Shown here piece by piece: positions 15,614 to 22,047 of a stretch of DNA of 34,354 nt. The translations under genes and the position numbers were made by a program. The first letter of the stretch is position 1; every line of letters starts with the position of its first letter. The notes under the pieces were generated by a model, which saw only the letters and a program-made list of their open reading frames with translations, searched no databases and was not told the DNA's origin. Source of the stretch: a virus; the IMG/VR virus record IMGVR_UViG_3300049629_001406, positions 1 through 34,354 of that record. One strand, 5' to 3'.

Positions 15614-16237
15614 TTAACCTACAAGAAATTTTACTGCTTCAATGACGGTCCAAGACGAACCAGCAGCGAGTGGCTTATCTGCCAATGGTAGGTCGGCCCA
15701 ATTAAATCTTCCCACCTGCTGACCATCCCTGCTAACCATAAATTTTTCATGGTTGTGAGGTATCCGCATTATTGCTTGTCCAGCAAGGTTCTGACCAGCA
15801 GCAGCCCTTTCAGAACCGTCTGCCTTGTTGTCGTCAAAAGCGCGTACAACTTCACCTTTTAGAAAGGTCCAAATTTGGTGTTCGTTAGGACCGTTAACTT
15901 CAACTTTTTCCGTAACTGGAAAAGTTACAAAAGGATAAGCATCTAAAATGAATTGCGCAATATCGCCATTTTCTGCTGGTTCCATTTCGCCAAACTGATT
16001 ACATGGAAAAGCAACAACACTAAAGCCTTTGTCCTGAAACATTTCATGCAGTTGCTGAAGTTCCCACAACTGTTTCGCTGCTCGAGCATACGACCAGACA
16101 GGACTACATTTCGGAGAATACCCAGTCCTTGTAGCAATATTTGTGAACAAACAAACCTTGCCTCGGACCTGCTCCATTACATTGACTGAGCCATCTACCG
16201 AATTTATTGGCATGTCAAAAACAGATTTAATGCTCAT
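15614..16237 (-). CDS. Glutathione-peroxidase-like protein lacking the peroxidatic Cys
   Basis: 207 residues. The fold signature is clear: KVCLFTNIATRTGY (27-40), LQQLHEMFQDKGFSVVAFP followed by CNQFGEMEP (60-87), FPVTEKVEVNGPN (106-118) and KFMVSRDGQQVGRF (165-178). In active family members NVAS-x-(U/C)-G carries the peroxidatic residue; here that position is T38. The WNF triad tryptophan is also replaced (HNHEKF at 161-166). C79 and Q81 of the CNQFG motif remain, and an insert of about 15 residues with C44 follows the mutated loop. Classical peroxidase chemistry is therefore doubtful unless C44 substitutes. The protein may be an adaptor or thiol-binding protein. It overlaps the upstream gene by 4 nt. 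Confidence 0.8.
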   Translation of the reverse strand: MSIKSVFDMPINSVDGSVNVMEQVRGKVCLFTNIATRTGYSPKCSPVWSYARAAKQLWELQQLHEMFQDKGFSVVAFPCNQFGEMEPAENGDIAQFILDAYPFVTFPVTEKVEVNGPNEHQIWTFLKGEVVRAFDDNKADGSERAAAGQNLAGQAIMRIPHNHEKFMVSRDGQQVGRFNWADLPLADKPLAAGSSWTVIEAVKFLVG

Positions 16238-16533
16238 ATCTTTACCCCTGTAAGTTCAATCTTTGCGTACTTGCCAATTTCTACAAACCCAGTCAACGAC
16301 TTCCCCATGGACTCAAACTGACAGAAATAATCAACACTCATAGGGATGTCTGTGTGGCCACAAATCCTCACATTGATTGATGTGTCAGAGCTAGTTATCA
16401 GCGCGTCAGAGAACTCTACAGTGCCCCTGTCGTGAGATATGGAGCCAGAACCATCACTGTTCAGGCGAATATTGTATGTCTCTTTTCCCAGTGGCGATTT
16501 AGCCGTTACAAACCATGTTCCTATCAATTCCAT
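16234..16533 (-). CDS. Small beta-barrel-like hypothetical protein
   Basis: 99 residues. The pattern GTWFVTAKSPLGKETYNIRL with NSDGSGSIS, then IPMSVDYFCQFESMGKSLTG and FVEIGKYAKIELTG, matches small all-beta proteins that open with GTW and alternate short strands and Gly turns. These are seen in bacteria as stand-alone 100-residue proteins of unknown role. ATG 16533; the end overlaps the GPx-like start by 4 nt, so the two are probably co-translated. The function is not known. Confidence 0.6.
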   Translation of the reverse strand: MELIGTWFVTAKSPLGKETYNIRLNSDGSGSISHDRGTVEFSDALITSSDTSINVRICGHTDIPMSVDYFCQFESMGKSLTGFVEIGKYAKIELTGVKI

Positions 16534-16552
16534 GCCAAGATGCTAGCACCGG

Positions 16553-17503
16553 CTATGGCGTGCGTATGTGTGTTTTAGGACCATTCAGTACATTGACTGT
16601 TCCATCTCTAAAATTTAAACCAGAGAACTCTTCGTACTCATCCAAAGTTCGTTCACTTCCTAAAGCACCCTCACCGACGACTCGGTCTGTAAATATTGCC
16701 CTGTATTCAGCTTTTGATTCAGCGTCCAAAATCTCCCATTCTTTTGAAAAATCAGTCCAAACATGATGCCGTCTTGTCTTTTCAAAAGATTGTTCACCTA
16801 TATATAGGTGACCGACCACAGGCGTCAGTGGGACAACCAGCGTAAACCCATGGGTGAAAGCTCTTGCAGCGATTAAAGGCTCTTCCCCCCAAAAAGCAAT
16901 TTTTTCATTTGGCTTAATTTGATGAAAATCACCAGAAGTAAATATAAAACCACCAGAAACAGATGGTGTAAAAACGCAGTTTTCTCGAGCAGTTACTGCA
17001 GTTTGACTAGGTATTAATGTATTTTTGAATTTTTTAATATCGTCAAAAAAAGATATTTCAGTCATATGTTCTAAACCGTGTTTAAATATTGCGTTCCCAT
17101 CCTCGTCGTACACATACGCTGCTGGGTACATTGTGATTAGTGGTTTGGTTATACCGCAAGATGTGATTTTTTCTAAGTCGGTTATTAATATCGCATCCCA
17201 GTTTTTTGTAAATCGCATATGTGAATCAATTTGCAGATAATAGTCTTCGCCGTTATAAAATTCATTAGCTATATATCTGGATTTCTGTAGACCTATATTT
17301 TTTGGTGCAACGCTTTCTGCGTAGTTAACTGTTACCCAAAATGGATAATTTGTGTCAACAATTGTTTCCCCGCTGAATAAAACACAATTGTGTATACCGA
17401 AAGACAGTTTGATAAATCCGCTGGCATTTTCAACCAAGCTTCTGACAGTGTTATTCAGCTCATGGTCTCTGTATGCTGGTATTTGTATAAATATGGATTT
17501 CAT
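16553..17503 (-). CDS. GT60-like N-acetylglucosaminyltransferase (Skp1 GnT1 / polypeptide GlcNAc-transferase family)
   Basis: 316 residues. The N-terminal FIQIPAYRDHELNNTVRSLV (YRD at 11-13), GLQKSRYIANEFY (71-83), YYLQIDSHMRFTKNWD (88-103, with D93-S-H as the metal/nucleotide-sugar motif), SGGFIFTSGDF (183-193), FWGEEPLIAARAFTHGF (204-220) and GHLYIGEQ (231-238) follow in order the conserved blocks of the GlcNAc glycosyltransferase family (PF11397, GT60). Known members transfer GlcNAc from UDP-GlcNAc to hydroxyproline of Dictyostelium Skp1, made by a prolyl 4-hydroxylase, or to Thr of trypanosome mucins. Its presence among P4H-like genes is therefore suggestive. The donor and acceptor here are inferred. 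ATG 17503 is 1 nt after the radical SAM stop. Confidence 0.8.
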   Translation of the reverse strand: MKSIFIQIPAYRDHELNNTVRSLVENASGFIKLSFGIHNCVLFSGETIVDTNYPFWVTVNYAESVAPKNIGLQKSRYIANEFYNGEDYYLQIDSHMRFTKNWDAILITDLEKITSCGITKPLITMYPAAYVYDEDGNAIFKHGLEHMTEISFFDDIKKFKNTLIPSQTAVTARENCVFTPSVSGGFIFTSGDFHQIKPNEKIAFWGEEPLIAARAFTHGFTLVVPLTPVVGHLYIGEQSFEKTRRHHVWTDFSKEWEILDAESKAEYRAIFTDRVVGEGALGSERTLDEYEEFSGLNFRDGTVNVLNGPKTHIRTP

Positions 17504-17504
17504 C

Positions 17505-18521
17505 TTACTCCCACACGGCGCTTGAGCATGATGTGCATATTGATTCTAGTGCTCGTTCTATCATGGACACATGAGAATCGCTTTGCCAGATACTGTTCAA
17601 ACTGTTTTCATTAAGTGAGCCAAAAGTGTAGTCAAAATCAAAATCGTTACAACAAAGAAAAGCATCACCCAGCGCGTTTACATGTAGCCAACCGTATATG
17701 CGCCCATTTTTTCCATTTGAACAACCAACAACGTTTGTCTTATCTCCCTTGAGCCTCAAGATTGCTTTGGAGTTATTTATTACTTTATGTTCGGCGAGTA
17801 TAGATGCCCTATCCACAAGGGACTCAACTGGGAATATATTCAACCCAGGGAAAAGTGATTTTGCTAATTTTACTTGCTTTTGCGATTCTCCAGTCTGAGG
17901 GTTTAGGTCAATATCAGGAGCATTCTCCATCATCTCCATCCATCCACCGTTTTGCTCTTGGTGTGCTGAAGTTGGAATGTTCACACCAATAGAAAAATTC
18001 CCGCTTTCAGTTAGTTCTGGAAACGACTTCATAGTTCGTAAAACATTGTCTGCAAGATGGGAAAAAGAATATCTTGTAATGCCAGACCTTTCCTGCCAAA
18101 GTCCATCCTCAAAAGCTGGGATATTCAAATTTATACCCGTGACTACGTCTTTGTACTTTTGTAAGATTTCAACTTTTTCCTCATTTAGATTTACCCCGTT
18201 TGATAGCACCATTGTCTTGAAGCCGTAACACCTAGCCAAAAGAAGCATCTCTTCTAGGTGTTTGTAAAGCAGTATTTCATTGTAGTGAGCAGTATAGAAA
18301 TGCCAAAAATTATTGTCAACAACTCCATTTGATTTATGTTTTTCTTTATGCAACTCGGATAAAATTTTATCCATTAGGTCCACTGGCATGTGTTTTGCTG
18401 TCTGCGGTGGGTTCTTCTGATATCTAACAGGGCAAAACCAACATTTTGCATTACAAAAACCAAATGGGTCTATCTGGGCATCTGTTATCTTGAATGTTTT
18501 TAAATTGTCTAATACTGACAT
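17505..18521 (-). CDS. Radical SAM enzyme with SPASM-like C-terminus
   Basis: 338 residues from ATG 18521 (a TTG 57 nt upstream lies inside the preceding gene and is less likely). FGFCNAKCWFC gives the CxxxCxxC cluster motif (C23, C27, C30) that binds the SAM-cleaving 4Fe-4S cluster. The barrel strands follow (KTMVLSNGVNL, GINLNIPAFEDG). The C-terminus has C267, a conserved GWLHVNALGDAFLCCNDF segment (C290, C291), a FGSLNENSLNSIW motif and C329-TS-C332, typical of SPASM-domain auxiliary clusters. SPASM enzymes usually modify peptides or other large substrates by radical chemistry. No precursor-peptide recognition domain is evident. It sits between a 2OG oxygenase and the GT60-like gene, so a shared protein substrate is possible (inference). 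Confidence 0.82.
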   Translation of the reverse strand: MSVLDNLKTFKITDAQIDPFGFCNAKCWFCPVRYQKNPPQTAKHMPVDLMDKILSELHKEKHKSNGVVDNNFWHFYTAHYNEILLYKHLEEMLLLARCYGFKTMVLSNGVNLNEEKVEILQKYKDVVTGINLNIPAFEDGLWQERSGITRYSFSHLADNVLRTMKSFPELTESGNFSIGVNIPTSAHQEQNGGWMEMMENAPDIDLNPQTGESQKQVKLAKSLFPGLNIFPVESLVDRASILAEHKVINNSKAILRLKGDKTNVVGCSNGKNGRIYGWLHVNALGDAFLCCNDFDFDYTFGSLNENSLNSIWQSDSHVSMIERALESICTSCSSAVWE

Positions 18522-18558
18522 GGTGTGTTCTTTTTGTGTGACTTCAGATGAAAATTGA

Positions 18559-19149
18559 TTAAGACCACCAGTTAACAACCGAATACTTGGTTCCTTCTAT
18601 GACCGGCATTGATGAGTGCGAGTATGGTGCGACAGATGGGAAAATGACGATATCGCCAGCTGATGGCGGATAGTTGAATTCTATTTTATCAAAGTCTAAA
18701 TTCCCACCAACAAAATCGTCATTAAGGTATCCAACTGCTGAAACTTTGCGTGGTGTTTTTTCACCATCGTCTAAATGGTGTATATAGTGTTCGCTGATTC
18801 CATATTTTAAAATTGAGTAATACTTTGATTTGTCAATATCAACTTCAATATTGAACCTAAATAAAAAATCAATCAGGCATTTCGTAAACGATTCGTGAAA
18901 AAAGTTATTAACATATCTTGTTGCAGAACAGAAAATGTCGTTTCCCAGTGTCGAGAGAGCAAAATCACTGTTTGTTCTAATCGTACTGATAGATGAAGTG
19001 CCATTAGGATTTACCACAGAAGCTTTTTTCCAAGAAAATTTGGTGTTTAATTCATTTCCTAAAACCGACTCAACTACATCAATTATTGACTGTGGATGCT
19101 TAATTGCTCCTCTGTAAATCGCAACCCCATTACAAATGACTGGTTGCAT
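18559..19149 (-). CDS. 2OG-Fe(II) oxygenase, P4H type with Lys 2OG anchor (no. 12)
   Basis: 196 residues from ATG 19149 (an in-frame TTG is 9 nt upstream). H125 and D127 (IHHLDDGE), VGYLNDDFVGGNLDF (139-153), AGDIVIFPS, distal H178 (YSHSSMPV) and K188 ten residues later in GTKYSVVNWW. Like no. 4 it uses lysine as the probable 2OG anchor, and both share the GTKYxxV sequence, so they are a distinct subgroup. It is the first enzyme gene of the minus-strand accessory block after the two small genes downstream of the fibres. Confidence 0.86.
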   Translation of the reverse strand: MQPVICNGVAIYRGAIKHPQSIIDVVESVLGNELNTKFSWKKASVVNPNGTSSISTIRTNSDFALSTLGNDIFCSATRYVNNFFHESFTKCLIDFLFRFNIEVDIDKSKYYSILKYGISEHYIHHLDDGEKTPRKVSAVGYLNDDFVGGNLDFDKIEFNYPPSAGDIVIFPSVAPYSHSSMPVIEGTKYSVVNWWS

Positions 19150-19176
19150 GATTTCCAAAGAATTACGTGAGTTTTT

Positions 19177-19404
19177 TTACCACTTGCCTATAGGGCATGC
19201 GGCTGATTGCACTTTTACTTTTAGCTTCATAAAACAACCACATTCCTTGCACTGTTTTGTTGATTTAATCAACCTAGGGCACTCTTCGCAAATCGCAAAC
19301 CGCCGAGTTGCTTCTACGTCTGATGATTGGACAACGTTTGGATTCAAAACGTCCCACGGACGAGCCTCACCTAATTTTGCTTTATACTCTTTCCATGCGC
19401 TCAC
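19177..19404 (-). CDS. Small Cys-rich (zinc-ribbon-like) phage protein
   Basis: 75 residues from GTG 19404, preceded by AGGAGAG. FAICEECPRL, QCKECGCFMKLKVKV and AACPIGKW place five cysteines plus a sixth near the end in a metal-binding arrangement (CxxC, CxxCxC, C). The ending CPxGKW is shared by a family widespread in phages of aquatic bacteria (DUF6171-like by recollection). It probably binds zinc. The function is unknown; it lies between the fibre genes and the modification block. Confidence 0.7.
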   Translation of the reverse strand: MSAWKEYKAKLGEARPWDVLNPNVVQSSDVEATRRFAICEECPRLIKSTKQCKECGCFMKLKVKVQSAACPIGKW

Positions 19405-19405
19405 G

Positions 19406-19627
19406 TTAAACAGCTCTCCTAAATTCGCCGTCTACGTACACCCAGTCACCGTCAACCTGTCCAACGAGCTCCTGTGGAATCAGGACCACTTGTGGTTGTG
19501 ATGAAAGAGCTGCACAGTGTGCTGGCATTGATGCTCGATGAAATGAGTGTGTTACCGCCACCTCCCCATCAACGACAAATGCAAAATTATCAAACTCGGT
19601 TGCGTCGTATTCAGCTACTTCGGCCAT
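19406..19627 (-). CDS. Small hypothetical phage protein
   Basis: 73 residues with acidic/hydrophobic alternation (FAFVVDGEVAVTHSFHRA, PQVVLIPQELVGQVDGDWVY). It probably forms a small beta-rich domain. A CAGGAGA ribosome-binding site precedes ATG 19627. Short genes with the 'VVDGEVA ... SQPQVV ... GDWVYVDGEF' layout are common near tail or fibre genes of aquatic phages; no function is known. Confidence 0.65.
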   Translation of the reverse strand: MAEVAEYDATEFDNFAFVVDGEVAVTHSFHRASMPAHCAALSSQPQVVLIPQELVGQVDGDWVYVDGEFRRAV

Positions 19628-19657
19628 GGTTTCTCCTGATTTTTGAGTTGCTGCATC

Positions 19658-20683
19658 TTATGGGCAGGATGGGCCTGCGCAGTACGAATACGAGGCACAT
19701 CCAGCTTTTGTACAAGTATATACACGACAGTTAGCGCTTGCCCCTGGTGGAAGCGGGCTACAAACCGCTCCAACGGTGCATGTGAAGCCAGTGGAACAGT
19801 TAACTGGAGCCGCGGTAGTTGGTGGCGGGGTAGCTGCTGGAACCCCGCAGTAACCAGGAACCTCCGCCGCGGATGCGACGTATTGGCCACAGCATCCGTC
19901 ACTGTATACCTGCTGGAGGAATGTTCCATTACAATTTTGCCCATAATAGACGGTGTCTTTTGCTGGGCAGCCAGCGCAAGGGGGGGCGGTAGTTGGTGGC
20001 GGAGTAGGCACTGGAGTAGTTGGTGGCGGAGTAGGCGCTGGAGTGGAAACATTCGTTGACTCTGACAAGAATATTGCATCTGAGTTTGCCCAGCCAGTCT
20101 TTGACACGTATAGGTATGTTTCTCTGTATACGTTCTCTCCAAGGCCGGTCCATCCGTGGCAGCTTCCACTTTGGTCGTTTGGAGCAGAAACATTGAAGTC
20201 GTAGTAGTTATATACATAACCATTATCTTGGTCAATTGACGCATAGTTGTCAAAGCACCAAGGAATAGTACTTGTTGTCTCTGTAATGTCCGAAACGACA
20301 GGTGTTGGGACTTTGCCGAACAGTGGTGTTACCGAATTTGATGCAGTTGAATATGGACCAGTTCCAATATTGTTAACTGCGGCAACTCTAAACACGTATG
20401 CAGTTCCATTAACTAGACCAGTAACAGTGACCGATGTAGCAGTGGAAACCGTGTCCGTAAAGGTTGTCCAAGTGCCTCCGCTGTCGCTTGAGTACTGAAT
20501 CGTATAGTCGCTAAAAGCAGGACTACCAAGCGTAACTGGAGCAGTCCAAGCAACCGATGCAGTCGTATTACCGTATGTGCTCGGAAGACTTGCTGTAACA
20601 GAAGTTGGTGCGCCTGGAACGAATCCCATGCGAAAACCAAACTTACTAGTTGAGCCGCTTCCAATACGGTTTAAGAATGGCAT
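19658..20683 (-). CDS. FN3 adhesin-like protein with Thr/Pro-rich linkers and Cys-rich C-terminus
   Basis: 341 residues. One FN3-like domain spans about residues 24-120 (APTSVTASLPSTYGNTTASV to SNSVTPLFG). A second beta segment follows (121-210), including a Cys/Tyr-rich YVYNYYDFN portion. A Thr/Pro-rich tract (STPAPTPPPTTPVPTPPPTT, about 213-232) leads into a Cys-rich region (14 Cys between 236 and 340). A second TPPPTT tract is at about 285-290. The arrangement resembles an exposed stalk with mucin-like linkers and disulfide-rich tip domains. The Thr/Pro tracts are plausible acceptors for a hydroxylase plus a GT60-type transferase, which is inference. It lies just downstream of the fibre gene at 20690-21739, probably the same virion substructure. 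Confidence 0.75.
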   Translation of the reverse strand: MPFLNRIGSGSTSKFGFRMGFVPGAPTSVTASLPSTYGNTTASVAWTAPVTLGSPAFSDYTIQYSSDSGGTWTTFTDTVSTATSVTVTGLVNGTAYVFRVAAVNNIGTGPYSTASNSVTPLFGKVPTPVVSDITETTSTIPWCFDNYASIDQDNGYVYNYYDFNVSAPNDQSGSCHGWTGLGENVYRETYLYVSKTGWANSDAIFLSESTNVSTPAPTPPPTTPVPTPPPTTAPPCAGCPAKDTVYYGQNCNGTFLQQVYSDGCCGQYVASAAEVPGYCGVPAATPPPTTAAPVNCSTGFTCTVGAVCSPLPPGASANCRVYTCTKAGCASYSYCAGPSCP

Positions 20684-20689
20684 AGTTCA

Positions 20690-21739
20690 TTACGCAAATT
20701 TCGTTTGACTCGCAAGAACAGTAAATGCAGCATTTCCTGTTTTTATTACAGACAACGTGTAGGCATCAATTGAGTTTGCATTTCCTGTTGTCGGTGCGGT
20801 TCCGCCCATCCACTTCGGAGTTACAGCCGAACCATCTACCTGGAATACAGTCGGTCTTCTCTGCGTCGTACCTATCGTTGCAAGAAAAGTCACTGTAGCA
20901 ATTTGTCCAGTTGAGATAGTGTCATTAAGAGAGACGCTTGATGTTCCTCTTACGTTTAACGTCCAGTCGGCTGATGCATTTCCTGTGTAGTAAACAGTTG
21001 GGTTTGTGCTGAAATCAATGTTGACTGTTCCAGTGGCTGAAGCCGAGACAATATTTGCTATTTCAATTACTGTGGTTACATCTGCGGTTGCAAGCGTTGC
21101 TTTTCCAGCGATGAAGTTTCCAGAAGCATCTCTCGCAACAATTGCTGAAGCGGTGTTGGCATTTGTTGCAGTAGTTGCCGAGTTTGATACTTTTCCAGCT
21201 GTAGCGATAGTCGCCAATTTCGTATCTACTATGCCAGCAGAAGCATTTATGTCTGCGTTAACTATTGTGCCATCAAGTATTTTGTCACTTGTAACAGCGC
21301 CTGTGGCTAGTTTGGATTCTGTGACCGCACCGTTCTGTATCTCGGCTGTTTGAATCTCAGTGCTTCCACCAGTTAGAACCCACAAGTCAGTCCCACGCTT
21401 TATCAGTGTTGCTCTAGTCCACTGGCTTGCAAGTGTTGTTAATCCACCCTCTGCGTTGAGTGTTACTCCAGAGTCACCAACGATGCTCAAGGTTCCAGTA
21501 GAAGCAAGCAGAATATCAACTCTGTCACCAATTTCGATTGGCGCTGCCGCGTTTGTGGGTATCGTTAAGGTGATTGAGCCAGTGTTTTCAAACTCAACAA
21601 GTTTTCCTCTGTCGGAAAAAACTATTGTGTACGAGGTTCCGGGTTGAACGTTGCGCGTGAAGTTGAAGTCGCTTGCCTGAAGCGTGTTCATCTGGGCAGC
21701 TGTAAGCGTTTGCCCTGCTGTAAATGTTTGAATTGTCAT
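20690..21739 (-). CDS. Tail-fibre-like structural protein
   Basis: 349 residues from ATG 21739. It opens with FTAGQTLTAAQMNTLQASDF, a common phage fibre start. Residues 30-124 carry the module YTIVFSDRGKLVEF...TLIKRGTDLWVLTGG, also found at the C-terminus of the plus-strand fibre (164-254 there). Residues about 139-175 have repeated SKLATG/KILDGTIVNADINASAGI elements, typical of fibre shafts, and the C-terminal region is Thr/Ala-rich beta. It starts the minus-strand fibre block and is followed 6 nt later by the FN3 adhesin gene. It is likely a receptor-binding fibre or its shaft; the ligand is unknown. Confidence 0.75.
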   Translation of the reverse strand: MTIQTFTAGQTLTAAQMNTLQASDFNFTRNVQPGTSYTIVFSDRGKLVEFENTGSITLTIPTNAAAPIEIGDRVDILLASTGTLSIVGDSGVTLNAEGGLTTLASQWTRATLIKRGTDLWVLTGGSTEIQTAEIQNGAVTESKLATGAVTSDKILDGTIVNADINASAGIVDTKLATIATAGKVSNSATTATNANTASAIVARDASGNFIAGKATLATADVTTVIEIANIVSASATGTVNIDFSTNPTVYYTGNASADWTLNVRGTSSVSLNDTISTGQIATVTFLATIGTTQRRPTVFQVDGSAVTPKWMGGTAPTTGNANSIDAYTLSVIKTGNAAFTVLASQTKFA

Positions 21740-21773
21740 GATAACTCTTTACTTTGTAAGCAGACCCTATAAG

Positions 21774-21813
21774 ATTATACCTAATGCGATAACCGCTAAT
21801 TGAAGTATGTCAA
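21774..21813 (-). promoter_or_regulatory. Candidate promoter ahead of the fibre block
   Basis: The 74-nt gap 21740-21813 is the longest in the right half apart from the chaperone region. Read on the minus strand it holds a perfect TATAAT (21779-21774), 34 nt upstream of the fibre ATG. A TTGACA lies at 21813-21808, but 28 nt separate the two boxes, too far for a standard sigma70 pair. No good -35 is seen at 16-18 nt. It may be an extended or atypical (phage late) promoter; the TATAAT is seen, the function is inferred. Confidence 0.35.
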
Positions 21814-22047
21814 CTATTCGTCATTAAGTTCGCCTGAAGCAATCATGTCTGATGCGTACTTCAGCATTCCATCCGCAAGCCACGGTGTCATACCGTCTGA
21901 CACAGACACCGATAACTCGCTTGATTTACTATTTGCCACCTCAGCCACAATAATAAAATTTGAAACCAACTTGGACGGAAGTATGTCACGAAGCATATTC
22001 TCAAATTGAACCCTTAACTCATTACTGGAAATCGGATTGTCATCCAT
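21814..22047 (-). CDS. Small hypothetical protein between baseplate and fibre genes
   Basis: 77 residues, amphipathic (ELRVQFENMLRDILPSKLVS, VSDGMTPWLADGMLKYASDM). ATG 22047 overlaps the end of the I-like gene by 8 nt, so it is co-translated with it. Its position suggests a small baseplate or fibre-assembly factor (a fibre chaperone is one possibility), but no family is recognised. Confidence 0.6.
   Translation of the reverse strand: MDDNPISSNELRVQFENMLRDILPSKLVSNFIIVAEVANSKSSELSVSVSDGMTPWLADGMLKYASDMIASGELNDE

Noticed and set aside
19643-20664. Plus- and minus-strand alternative frames opposite or within the FN3/Cys-rich gene
   Set aside because: They overlap a protein with clear FN3 and Cys-rich domains and have no start signals or family motifs.
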